Source: an uncultured Gammaproteobacteria bacterium
Lineage (GTDB): Bacteria > Pseudomonadota > Gammaproteobacteria > Pseudomonadales > UBA5518
Direction: 5' to 3'
Length of the DNA: 20,679 nucleotides
Assembly (NCBI GenBank): GCA_903921135.1
Contig: CAIXOY010000067.1
Coordinates: 1 to 20,679, forward strand
Positions 8,265-15,352 of the stretch are shown piece by piece (within the stretch, counting starts at the first letter, position 1; every line of letters starts with the position of its first letter). Made by a program: the position numbers and the translations under genes. A model generated the notes under the pieces. That model searched no databases. It was not told the origin of the DNA and worked only from the letters and a program-made list of their open reading frames with translations.

Positions 8265-9056
8265 TCAGCGATCCACCCAGCAGGGCGGGCGCTTCTCGAT
8301 AAACGCGCCGATCCCTTCCTTCGCATCTTCCGCTTGCAGGTTCGCCACCATCACGCCGGCGGCGTAGCGGTAAGCCTCCTCCAGCCCCATTTCTTTTTGC
8401 GCATAAAAAGCTTCCTTGCCGATGGCGAGCGTGTGACTCGACTTTGCAGCGATGGTCTGAGCGAGGCGATCCACCGTGGCGTCGAGTTCCGTCGCGCTCA
8501 CCACGCGGTTCACCAGGCCCATGCGCCAGGCGGTGTCGGCATCGATCATCTCGCCGCAGAGCAGCATCTCCATCGCGTGTTTGCTCGACAGGTTCCGTGA
8601 TAGCGCGACCATCGGCGTACTGCAAAACAGACCGATGTTGACGCCCGGCGTGGCGAACTTCGCCTCCTGCACGGCCACCGCCAGATCGCAACTGGCCACG
8701 AGCTGGCAGCCCGCCGCGGTAGCGGTAGCGTGGACGCGGGCAATCACGGGTTTGGGGCAGCGCACGATGGACAGCATCAACGCGACGCAACCGTCCATCA
8801 GCGCCACGTGGAAGTCCGAAGAGGGGTTCGCGCGGATTTCTTTCAGATCGTGACCGGCGCAGAAGGCAGGTCCGTTGGCCGCCAGCACCACCACGCGCAC
8901 ACCCGGGTCGGCGGCCGCCTCGCGAAAGGCCGAACACAGGGCGGACATCATGGTGGAGGAGAGCGCATTGCGGGTGGCGGGGTGATCGAGCGTGATCGTC
9001 CGCACGCCGTTCATATCGGCAATCGAGACGGGGGAGGTGTGAGCGATGTGCGTCAT
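8265..9056 (-). CDS. Crotonase-family protein, ECHDC3-like, catalytic glutamates absent
   Basis: This 263-aa protein has the crotonase fold with oxyanion-hole segments FCAGHDLKEI (65-74) and TATAAGCQL (111-119). At the two catalytic positions it carries Gln118 instead of Glu144 and Gly138 instead of Glu164 (rat hydratase numbering), so ordinary hydration is unlikely. The segment ATPGVNIGLFCSTP is typical of the ECHDC3 subgroup, whose reaction is not settled as far as I know. It may be a hydrolase, isomerase or decarboxylase, or a non-catalytic acyl-CoA binder. The ATG at 9056 is chosen because GGAG lies about 9 bp upstream and the 42-residue in-frame extension is arginine-rich and non-conserved. 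It is convergent with the dehydrogenase and divergent from ycgN. Confidence 0.85.
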   Translation of the reverse strand: MTHIAHTSPVSIADMNGVRTITLDHPATRNALSSTMMSALCSAFREAAADPGVRVVVLAANGPAFCAGHDLKEIRANPSSDFHVALMDGCVALMLSIVRCPKPVIARVHATATAAGCQLVASCDLAVAVQEAKFATPGVNIGLFCSTPMVALSRNLSSKHAMEMLLCGEMIDADTAWRMGLVNRVVSATELDATVDRLAQTIAAKSSHTLAIGKEAFYAQKEMGLEEAYRYAAGVMVANLQAEDAKEGIGAFIEKRPPCWVDR

Positions 9057-9067
9057 GGGGGAGGGCT

Positions 9068-9105
9068 CCGGTATCCGCGGGGGCGGGGCGCTGGCAGTAT
9101 ACCGG
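9068..9105. repeat. Inverted repeat in the divergent crotonase/ycgN promoter region
   Basis: CCGGTAT (9068-9074) and ATACCGG (9099-9105) form a perfect 7-bp inverted repeat with 24 bp between the arms, so the centres are about three helical turns apart. It lies within the 50 bp separating two divergent start codons. This would suit an operator, but a chance match cannot be excluded. Confidence 0.3.
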
Positions 9106-9106
9106 C

Positions 9107-9562
9107 ATGCATACCGAAGACCCGCGCCCCTTCTGGCAACGCAAGACACTCGCAGAGATGAGTCCCGAGGAGTGGGAGTCACTCTGCGACGGCTGCGGGC
9201 TCTGCTGTCTGCAGAAGCTCGAAGACGAGGATGACGGTGTCGTCTACTTCACGGATGTGGCCTGCAAGCTTCTGGACCTGAGCAGCTGTCAGTGCAGCAA
9301 TTACCCGGAGCGGCGCCGCCACGTCCCGGATTGTGTCTCGCTGGACGCAGAAACCGTTGCCGCCATCGGCTGGCTGCCCAGGACCTGCGCCTACAGGCTG
9401 GTGTCTGAGGGAAAGCCCTTGCGACGCTGGCATCACCTCGTTTGCGGTGATCGGAATGCCGTCCATGCGGCGGGCATTTCGCGGGCAGGACGGATGGTCT
9501 GCGAGACGGCAATCCCGGCGGAAGCCTGGGAGGACAGGATCATCTTCCGCTCGCGTGCCTGA
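9107..9562 (+). CDS. ycgN: YcgN family cysteine-cluster protein (UPF0260)
   Basis: This 151-aa protein matches E. coli YcgN closely along its length: PFWQRKTLAEMS at the start, EEWESLCDGCGLCCLQKL, YFTDVACKLLD, CQCSNYPERR, PDCVSLD, WLPRTCAYRL and the RWHHLVCGD segment. It has ten cysteines (27, 30, 33, 34, 53, 61, 63, 76, 94, 113), eight or more of which are conserved, suggesting metal or Fe-S binding of the zinc/iron-chelating CxxCxxCC type. The biochemical role of the family is not established. The ATG at 9107 agrees with the family start; there is no obvious Shine-Dalgarno sequence, and a TATACC box sits 3 bp upstream. It ends 3 bp from the convergent dioxygenase gene. Confidence 0.92.
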   Translation: MHTEDPRPFWQRKTLAEMSPEEWESLCDGCGLCCLQKLEDEDDGVVYFTDVACKLLDLSSCQCSNYPERRRHVPDCVSLDAETVAAIGWLPRTCAYRLVSEGKPLRRWHHLVCGDRNAVHAAGISRAGRMVCETAIPAEAWEDRIIFRSRA

Positions 9563-9565
9563 GCC

Positions 9566-10615
9566 TCAGCTCCCGGCATCCCGGTGCAATTCCGATGCGG
9601 GCACCGGGTGCCAGCTCGACAGCTCGCCACGCGCGGCCGCCAAGCGATCCAGGCGCTGCCACTTGCGCCGCAACAGTGCCGTGTAGACCCGCCCGCGCAG
9701 GGCCGAGTCCATGCCCGGCCACGGGTTGAAGGGATTGAGGCGGCTGTAGGCCCAGATCTCGAGCCGTCTTGCACCCGGCAACGCCTGACCCCGGCAATGC
9801 ATGCCTGAGGTGTCGGCCACGACCAGCGTGTTCGCGGGGACGGCAAAGGCCCGGGGCGGGGGTAGTCCCAGGCCCGGGAGTTCCTCCTCTTCCACGCGGA
9901 AGGAGCCTTTTTCGCTGTAACCGTCGCGCAGGCTGGCTGCGACGCAACTGCGCCGGTACTCCCATCGAAGCCGTGCCATATCCAGGCGATGCGAGCCGGG
10001 GACGTAGGTGAACGGGCCTTTCTCCGGGGGAACTTCCTCGAGAAAGAACCATGCCTTCACGGTGGGATGGAATGTGTCCGAGTGCAGCACCTTCTGCGGG
10101 TCGGGACGCCCCTCGCGGACACCGTTGCGAATCGACTGGATGTAATGCAGCGGCACGGAGTTGCTGGCACCCACATAGCGAACAGCGCCGGCAAAAACGG
10201 GGTGGCCTGTCAGCGCCCGCAATACCGGCATCCGCCGCAGTGTTCGCGCGTCGAGCAACAGCCTGTGGGTAAGCGTGTCGCCCTGTATGCATTCCCGGAC
10301 CTCGCCTTCGGCCGCAGCTACCTCGGCCCGCAGTTCCTCGAGAAGGGCTTGAGGGAGAAAGTCGCGAACCTCGATAAAGCCGTCCCGATGAAAAGCCTCT
10401 CGCAGCGGGGTATCGAGCAAGCCCCGCAGGAACAGGCGACGCCAGCCGGTCATCAGCCGCGCAAGGAGTAGCCGGGCAAGGTGCAGGCCGAAACGGTTGA
10501 GAAGGGCCGAGCCGATAACCGGGTTGTGTGCGAAGTCGTGTCCTGAACCGAGCGGCGAGAGCAGCCATGCGGGCCATCGAAGCCAGTGCCAGAAACGGGG
10601 GGTGAGCAGCTTCAT
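9566..10615 (-). CDS. Phytanoyl-CoA dioxygenase (PhyH) family protein
   Basis: This 349-aa protein is a probable Fe(II)/2-oxoglutarate-dependent oxygenase. The metal facial triad is visible as HSD (His178, Asp180) and His273 in SGMHCRG; Arg283 or Arg284 in GARR is the likely 2-oxoglutarate ligand. The blocks FHRDGFIEVRDFL (75-87), AWFFLEEVPPEKGPF and YVPGSHR are typical of PhyH-type enzymes. The N-terminal 70 residues are rich in Trp, Arg and Leu (for example FWHWLRWPAWLLSPLG) and may associate with membrane; no clear signal peptide is seen. The ATG at 10615 is preferred to the TTG at 10621. The substrate is unknown, since the family ranges from phytanoyl-CoA to small metabolites. It is head to head with a phosphotransferase gene, with 62 bp between the starts. 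Confidence 0.82.
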   Translation of the reverse strand: MKLLTPRFWHWLRWPAWLLSPLGSGHDFAHNPVIGSALLNRFGLHLARLLLARLMTGWRRLFLRGLLDTPLREAFHRDGFIEVRDFLPQALLEELRAEVAAAEGEVRECIQGDTLTHRLLLDARTLRRMPVLRALTGHPVFAGAVRYVGASNSVPLHYIQSIRNGVREGRPDPQKVLHSDTFHPTVKAWFFLEEVPPEKGPFTYVPGSHRLDMARLRWEYRRSCVAASLRDGYSEKGSFRVEEEELPGLGLPPPRAFAVPANTLVVADTSGMHCRGQALPGARRLEIWAYSRLNPFNPWPGMDSALRGRVYTALLRRKWQRLDRLAAARGELSSWHPVPASELHRDAGS

Positions 10616-10665
10616 GCCCAAAGACTGCCGCAGCCGGTGCTGTCCTGTCGAGGCGCAAGCTGGGT

Positions 10666-10671
10666 CATAAT
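10666..10671 (+). promoter_or_regulatory. Candidate -10 box placing transcription start at the start codon
   Basis: CATAAT, one base from the sigma-70 consensus, ends 6 bp before the ATG at 10678. A transcript starting at normal distance would begin at or next to that ATG. No Shine-Dalgarno sequence and no good -35 box are seen, so the message may be leaderless. Confidence 0.3.
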
Positions 10672-10677
10672 CGTCCC

Positions 10678-11673
10678 ATGAATGCGCTCATCACCCCCGA
10701 TCAGGCAAGTTGCGAGCCGATGCTGGCCAGGGCAATCGGCGTCCTCGAGCAGGCGCATCCCGGAAGCCGTTGGGGCGTTGCGGGGCCGGCGGTGGAATGC
10801 CGCAAGTCTTGGGTCGTTCCGCTGGGTGAGCGCGGGGGACCGCGCAGAGCAGGGTTGAAGATCTACTCGGATGCCCGCGCGGCCGAGCGGCAGGCCGAGG
10901 GGCTTCGGTATGCGGCGGCAATGAACGCGCACGCCGGGCAGGGTGTCCCGGCCCTGCACGACCACGACGCCGGCGCACGGACCTTGCTGGTGGAGTGGAT
11001 CCCGGCTCCCCAGTTGGAGCAGGTTCTGATGCGCTCCGCTGCGAGCCCTGGCGTGCATGGCCGCACGCTTGAGCGGGTAGGCCTCTGGCTCAAGCACTTC
11101 CATGCACTGGGGGGGCTCGATGAGGGCCAATTCGAGGCGGCTCGCTACGCGCAACTGCTTGACGGCCGAATGTCGGCAGCAAGCTGTGGCCTGCGCACCT
11201 TGTCCGCGGATCCCTTGTGGCAGCGGAGCCTGCAGTGGCTCGGTGCCGAACTCGAGCGCCTGGACGGCGCGCCCGTTCCCTTCGCCTGCGCGCACGGCGA
11301 TTTCACGTTCACCAATGTGCTGGTGTCACCGCATCGGGTTATCGGCATCGATATCTGGGCAGACCGCAGACTGCCGCTTGCCGAGGATCTGGCGCGGATG
11401 TTCGTCTACCTGGCAATGGGGGATCTGTTTCCCTTGCGCGCGCGTCTGGGCCCTGTGCCGCTGTCGCAACGTCGTGCCCAGGTCGATCTGCTGGCAGGCT
11501 ACGGCGGACTCGATGAACCCAGCACAGTCGTGTGGGAGGTGTTGGTGTGTTTCGAGGCGCTGGCGCGCTGGCTCAGCCTGAGCGACCGCCTCGCGCGCCG
11601 CGAAAGCCCGACCGAGCGTTGGAAGCGGGCAGGGGTGCGCGGTGTGTTGACCAGCATCGTCGGGCGCGGGTAG
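10678..11673 (+). CDS. APH-fold phosphotransferase / kinase-like protein
   Basis: This 331-aa cytosolic protein has the aminoglycoside-phosphotransferase/choline-kinase fold. Visible marks are the ATP-site lysine (Lys61 in LKIYSD), the Brenner-type catalytic loop AHGDFTFTNVLV with Asp208 and Asn213, and the metal-binding IDIWAD with Asp225, followed by EDLARMFVYL. All residues needed for phosphotransfer are present, so it is probably active. The substrate cannot be named; resistance to an aminoglycoside is only one of many options, and nothing nearby suggests it. A link to lipid or sugar-alcohol phosphorylation is possible because the divergent neighbour is a PhyH oxygenase. The ATG at 10678 has no ribosome binding site. 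The stop lies 34 bp before the ferredoxin gene. Confidence 0.8.
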   Translation: MNALITPDQASCEPMLARAIGVLEQAHPGSRWGVAGPAVECRKSWVVPLGERGGPRRAGLKIYSDARAAERQAEGLRYAAAMNAHAGQGVPALHDHDAGARTLLVEWIPAPQLEQVLMRSAASPGVHGRTLERVGLWLKHFHALGGLDEGQFEAARYAQLLDGRMSAASCGLRTLSADPLWQRSLQWLGAELERLDGAPVPFACAHGDFTFTNVLVSPHRVIGIDIWADRRLPLAEDLARMFVYLAMGDLFPLRARLGPVPLSQRRAQVDLLAGYGGLDEPSTVVWEVLVCFEALARWLSLSDRLARRESPTERWKRAGVRGVLTSIVGRG

Positions 11674-11707
11674 GCTCGCCCGTCTTCCGTTTTCGAGCCA
11701 CTCCACC

Positions 11708-12028
11708 ATGCCCCGCGTGCTGTTTTTGAGTCATGACGGCGTCGAGTATCCCGTCGATGCCCACGCCGGCGACAGCCTGATGGCCGCCGCACTGGACAAC
11801 GCGGTGCCCGGCATCGATGCCGAGTGCGGCGGTGGCTGCGCCTGTGGCACCTGCCATGTCTACATCGATGCTGCCTGGGCTGATCGAGTAGCGCCGGTTG
11901 CCGACATGGAAGAGGGCATGCTGGACTTCGTGCACAAGCGTGAAGAGACGTCGCGCCTCGCGTGTCAGGTCACGGTGGACGACGCACTCGACGGCCTGGT
12001 GGTGCGGATACCGGCTTCCCAGTTCTGA
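11708..12028 (+). CDS. [2Fe-2S] ferredoxin, adrenodoxin/putidaredoxin type
   Basis: This 106-aa soluble electron carrier coordinates a [2Fe-2S] cluster through Cys40, Cys46, Cys49 and Cys86 (C-x5-C-x2-C, then C in ACQVT); an extra Cys44 lies inside the loop. The blocks ECGGGCACGTCHVYID, ADMEEGMLDF and SRLACQ are typical of ferredoxins that serve bacterial P450s. The gene is 6 bp upstream of a CYP153-like P450 and is almost certainly its redox partner. No ferredoxin reductase is present in the window, so the electron source must be encoded elsewhere or shared. The ATG at 11708 has no strong Shine-Dalgarno sequence. A TAGGCT box overlaps the stop codon of the upstream gene and could be part of a promoter. 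Confidence 0.93.
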   Translation: MPRVLFLSHDGVEYPVDAHAGDSLMAAALDNAVPGIDAECGGGCACGTCHVYIDAAWADRVAPVADMEEGMLDFVHKREETSRLACQVTVDDALDGLVVRIPASQF

Positions 12029-12034
12029 GCCCAC

Positions 12035-13303
12035 GTGGAGCACGACCCCTGGGCTGATCATCCCTGCCGGCCCGGTGCGGATGCCTGGTCACTACCGCTC
12101 GAGCGGATCGATCCCTCCAATCCGAGGCTGTACGCAGAGAATGCCTGGGGTCCGGTCTTCGCGCGCTTGCGCCGGGACGCTCCGGTGCACTACTGCGGCG
12201 ACAGTCCTTTCGGCCCGTACTGGTCGGTGACCCGTTTCCGGGACATCCGGCACGTCGACACACAACACCAGGTGTTCTCTTCGGAGCCCACCATCCTGCT
12301 CGGCAACCCGCCCAAGGATTTCTACCTGCAGCCCGGGTTCATCGCAATGGACCCGCCGCGCCATACGCAGACACGCGCTGCAGTACAAGCGGCGGTCGGG
12401 CAGCCCAACCTTGCGTTACTGGAGCCACTCATCCGGGCCCGTGTCGTGGCCATCCTCGATGGACTGCCCGTCGGCGAGGAATTCGACTGGGTGTCGCGCG
12501 TCTCGATCGAACTGACCACACAGATGCTGGCCACACTCTTCGATTTTCCCTTCGAGGAGCGGCATCTGCTGACGCACTGGTCGGACGTCGCCACCTCCAG
12601 CCCTCGCAACCCGGGGCCCGTGAAGCTCAGCGCGGAGGAGTGGCGTTCCACGATGCGGGAATGCCTCGAGCGCTTCACTGCCCTGTGGCACGAGCGCGCC
12701 TCAGGCCCGCCGCGCGAGCCTGTCGATCTGGTGACGCTGCTCGCACAGAACCCGGCGACACGCGGGATGCAGCCGATGGACTACCTCGGCAATCTTCTTC
12801 TGTTGATCGTGGGTGGTAACGACACCACGCGGCACTCCCTGAGCGGCGGTGTGCTGGCCTTGCATGAGAATCCTGATGAATTCGCGAAGTTGCGCGCTGA
12901 TCCAGCGCTCGTGAACAGTCTGGTCCCCGAGATCATCCGTTGGCAGACCCCGCTCGCGTACATGCGCCGCACGGCGGTAACGGATGTCGAGCTCGCGGGG
13001 CAGAAGATACGTGCGGGCGAGAAAGTGCTGATGTGGTATCTGTCGGGCAATCGTGACCTGAGCGAGATTCCCGACGCTGAGCTTTTCATCATCGACCGGG
13101 CCCAGCCGCGGCATCATCTCGGCTTCGGCTTCGGCATTCACCGCTGCATGGGCAATCGTCTGGCCGAGATGCAGTTGCGCATCGCCTGGGAGGAGATCCT
13201 GAAGCGTTTTTCCCGCATCGAGGTGTGCGGGGACCCGGTGCGGGTGATGTCTTCTTTTGTGCACGGCTTCGAGAAACTGCCGGTGCGCGTGCACGAAGCC
13301 TGA
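12035..13303 (+). CDS. Cytochrome P450, CYP153-like
   Basis: This 422-aa soluble heme monooxygenase starts at GTG 12035, 6 bp after the ferredoxin stop. Heme binding is by Cys371 in FGFGIHRCMGN; the oxygen-activating I-helix is VGGNDTT (259-265); the ExxR pair is Glu299 and Arg302. Several blocks resemble my recollection of CYP153A alkane terminal hydroxylases: FGPYWSVTRFRDI, FIAMDPPRH, FDWVSRVSIELTTQMLATLFDF, EIIRWQTPLAYMRRTA and MWYLSGNRD. CYP153 enzymes hydroxylate the terminal carbon of medium-chain alkanes and some terpenes. The neighbouring acyl-CoA genes fit further oxidation of such a product. The family assignment is from recollection, not a search; the exact substrate is open. It converges with a crotonase gene, with 7 bp between the stops. 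Confidence 0.88.
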   Translation: MEHDPWADHPCRPGADAWSLPLERIDPSNPRLYAENAWGPVFARLRRDAPVHYCGDSPFGPYWSVTRFRDIRHVDTQHQVFSSEPTILLGNPPKDFYLQPGFIAMDPPRHTQTRAAVQAAVGQPNLALLEPLIRARVVAILDGLPVGEEFDWVSRVSIELTTQMLATLFDFPFEERHLLTHWSDVATSSPRNPGPVKLSAEEWRSTMRECLERFTALWHERASGPPREPVDLVTLLAQNPATRGMQPMDYLGNLLLLIVGGNDTTRHSLSGGVLALHENPDEFAKLRADPALVNSLVPEIIRWQTPLAYMRRTAVTDVELAGQKIRAGEKVLMWYLSGNRDLSEIPDAELFIIDRAQPRHHLGFGFGIHRCMGNRLAEMQLRIAWEEILKRFSRIEVCGDPVRVMSSFVHGFEKLPVRVHEA

Positions 13304-13310
13304 GAGCGGA

Positions 13311-14087
13311 TCAGGCGCCCGGCCAACGGGGTTCCCGTTTCTCGAGAAACGCGCTCATCCCTTCCTGTGCATCCGGCGTCTGGCTTGCGCGCGCGATCAT
13401 CAGCTGCGCGTACTCGAAACACTGCGTGAGCGTCATGTCCTCCATCGCGCGAAACGCTTTCTTGCCGAGCATCAGCGCTGTGGGCGAGTTCGCCGTGAGG
13501 CGTGCGAGCAACGTGTCGACCGCGCTGTCCAGAGATGCAGCGGGGACCACCTGATTGAGGAGTCCGTACTCGAGCGCCGCAGTGGCATCGAAGGCATCTG
13601 CGGTGAGACACATTTCCATCAAGCGCCGCCGCGGCACCAGGCGCATCAGGTAGCTCAGTATCATCAGAGGGAAAACCCCGACACGCGCCTCGGGTGTGCC
13701 AAAGCGGGCGCTGTCCACGGCGATGGCGAGATCACACATGCACACCAGCCCCAAGCCGCCGGCCATGGCGTGGCCGTTGATACGCGCGATCAGCGGTTTG
13801 CCGAGTCTTTCTGCGGCCCGGAACACCTCGATGAAGGGGTGAGAATCGGCGCCGGTGAAGACGCCTCCGCCGCTGTCCAGGGCCTGTCTGAGATCGGCGC
13901 CGGCGCAGAAAGCCTTGTCGCCCGCGCCCGTCAGGACCACGGCCCGAACGGTGGTGTCTGCTGCAGCGTCGTCCAGCGCTGCGCGCAAAGCAGCAAGCAC
14001 TTCCTCGTTCACAGCATTGCGCTGCTCGGGACGGTTGATGGTGATGCGCAGAACCCCGGCATCACGGCTCAGCAGGACGACAGACAT
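13311..14087 (-). CDS. Crotonase-family enoyl-CoA hydratase/isomerase, one glutamate kept
   Basis: This 258-aa crotonase has oxyanion-hole segments FCAGADLRQAL (60-70) and HAMAGGLGL (106-114). At the position of rat Glu144 it has Gly113, while the Glu164 equivalent is kept as Glu133 in GTPEARVGVFP. A single acid residue is seen in several crotonases that isomerise or hydrate unusual substrates, so the reaction is uncertain. The VGVFPLM motif and the C-terminal FLEKREPRW are usual for a subgroup annotated simply as enoyl-CoA hydratase. The ATG at 14087 follows GGAG by about 7 bp on the minus strand. It is divergent from the serine hydrolase gene (100 bp between starts) and convergent with the P450, so it may be controlled with either. 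Confidence 0.86.
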   Translation of the reverse strand: MSVVLLSRDAGVLRITINRPEQRNAVNEEVLAALRAALDDAAADTTVRAVVLTGAGDKAFCAGADLRQALDSGGGVFTGADSHPFIEVFRAAERLGKPLIARINGHAMAGGLGLVCMCDLAIAVDSARFGTPEARVGVFPLMILSYLMRLVPRRRLMEMCLTADAFDATAALEYGLLNQVVPAASLDSAVDTLLARLTANSPTALMLGKKAFRAMEDMTLTQCFEYAQLMIARASQTPDAQEGMSAFLEKREPRWPGA

Positions 14088-14139
14088 GGGCTCACTCCGG
14101 GGGAAAACTTCTCATGCACGGCGGGCGGCCTTGCCCGTG

Positions 14140-14145
14140 TAGAAT
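14140..14145 (+). promoter_or_regulatory. Candidate -10 box for the hydrolase/acyl-CoA dehydrogenase operon
   Basis: TAGAAT followed by CGCCG lies 42 bp before the GTG at 14188, in the divergent spacer. It differs from the sigma-70 -10 consensus by one base. I see no convincing -35 hexamer at 16-18 bp, so an activator may be needed, or the match may be chance. Confidence 0.3.
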
Positions 14146-14187
14146 CGCCGCCGTATCGCCGGGCAGTCAACACGGGAGCAGCAATCG

Positions 14188-15348
14188 GTGGCGCAACGGC
14201 ACGACGGGCGGCTGGATCCCTCGGGTGTGGAACGCCTGCGGCGTGCGATCGATGCCGATATCTCTGCTGGTCTGTGCGACGGGGTTTCGCTCTGCGTCGA
14301 TATCGATGCGGCTCCCGCGCTCGAGATCCGGGCAGGCTTTGCCGAGCGCCGCGTCGGTCGCGCGCTGCTCGCGGACGATGTCTTCGTCACGATGTCGGTC
14401 GGCAAGCAATTCACCAACACCGTCGTTCTAGCCGCCATCGATCGCGGCGCGCTCTCCTTTCTGACGACAGTGGCAGAGCTTCTGCCATGTTTCGCGGGGA
14501 GTGCGTGGCGGGGCGTGACGGTCGCACACCTGCTCTGTAATACCTCTGGCATCCTTGCCGAGGCACCGGCAGTTCCCGCCGATGTTCTGATGGATCCTGC
14601 TCGCCTGTCAGCATTTTCGGCAGCGAAAGGACCACAGTTCGCGCCCGGGGCGCGGGTGAGTTATTCCACTGTCGCTGCGCACGCCGTGCTCTCTGAAATC
14701 GTACGCGCGGTAGACGGCGGCTACCGCGATTTCAGCGATATCGTCCGTGCCGAACTGTTCGAACCGCTGGGCATGCACGACAGCAGTCTCGGCTACCGCG
14801 CCGATCTGATGGCGCGACTGTGTCCGGTGGTCGCGTGCTACTCCGAGCCCGGGCTGTTCGAGCCGCGGGGAATGGAGGCCTTCACGCAACTGGTCGCGAT
14901 CCCCGGTGCGAGCATGCCCGCGGGCGGCTACCTCACCACAGCCACTGATATGCGCCGTTTCGTACGCATGCTCGCCGCTGGCGGCGAACTGGACGGCGTG
15001 CGCATCCTGTCGCCCGCCTTGCTCTCGCTGTGCGCGCGTAACCAGACCGGTACGCTGCCGAACGATCTTTTCGAGCCGATCCTCGGCGCGCGTGGCTGGC
15101 TGCCGTGGCCGGCCTGCATGGGGCTGGGTTTTTATGTGCGTGGAGACGCGCTGACGCCTGGCCCCCTGCCCAATCTCGCATCGGCGCCCACCATCGGCGG
15201 CTGGGGCGCAGGTTCAACCGCGTTCTGGTCAGACCCCGTCAACAAGGTGGGATTCAGCTTTCTGTCGACCGGCCTGATGGAAGACACGCGTCACCTGCAG
15301 CGGATCCAGCGCCTCTCGGACATGGTGTTGTCCGCGCTGCGTCACTGA
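14188..15348 (+). CDS. Serine hydrolase, class C beta-lactamase/esterase fold
   Basis: This 386-aa protein has the penicillin-binding-protein-like fold. The nucleophile motif is SVGK (Ser70, Lys73). The usual YxN motif reads YST (159-161), and the third motif near the C-terminus is GGWGAGST rather than KTG or HTG. HLLCNTSGI and the ELFEPLGMHDSS block are typical of cytosolic EstB-type esterases and related hydrolases. No signal peptide is visible, so a beta-lactamase or cell-wall role is unlikely; an esterase, lactonase or acyl-transfer role fits better. GTG 14188 has GGGAG 9 bp upstream. It is the first gene of a plus-strand run with two acyl-CoA dehydrogenases, which suggests a catabolic substrate such as an ester or lactone. 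Confidence 0.82.
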   Translation: MAQRHDGRLDPSGVERLRRAIDADISAGLCDGVSLCVDIDAAPALEIRAGFAERRVGRALLADDVFVTMSVGKQFTNTVVLAAIDRGALSFLTTVAELLPCFAGSAWRGVTVAHLLCNTSGILAEAPAVPADVLMDPARLSAFSAAKGPQFAPGARVSYSTVAAHAVLSEIVRAVDGGYRDFSDIVRAELFEPLGMHDSSLGYRADLMARLCPVVACYSEPGLFEPRGMEAFTQLVAIPGASMPAGGYLTTATDMRRFVRMLAAGGELDGVRILSPALLSLCARNQTGTLPNDLFEPILGARGWLPWPACMGLGFYVRGDALTPGPLPNLASAPTIGGWGAGSTAFWSDPVNKVGFSFLSTGLMEDTRHLQRIQRLSDMVLSALRH

Positions 15349-15352
15349 TTGC

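Noticed and set aside
10678..11673. Aminoglycoside resistance gene
   Set aside because: The fold matches, but this fold is shared by many small-molecule kinases, and nothing in the context or sequence points to antibiotic modification.
14165..14170. TTGACT as a -35 box for the minus-strand crotonase
   Set aside because: No -10-like hexamer is found at 16-18 bp on the minus strand.
13257..14540. Plus-strand frame of 427 codons antisense to the third crotonase
   Set aside because: It overlaps the 3' end of the P450, the whole crotonase and the start of the hydrolase gene, all of which are better supported by motifs.
14188..15348. Antibiotic-resistance beta-lactamase
   Set aside because: No signal peptide, second motif YST and no KTG-type third motif; the context is catabolic.
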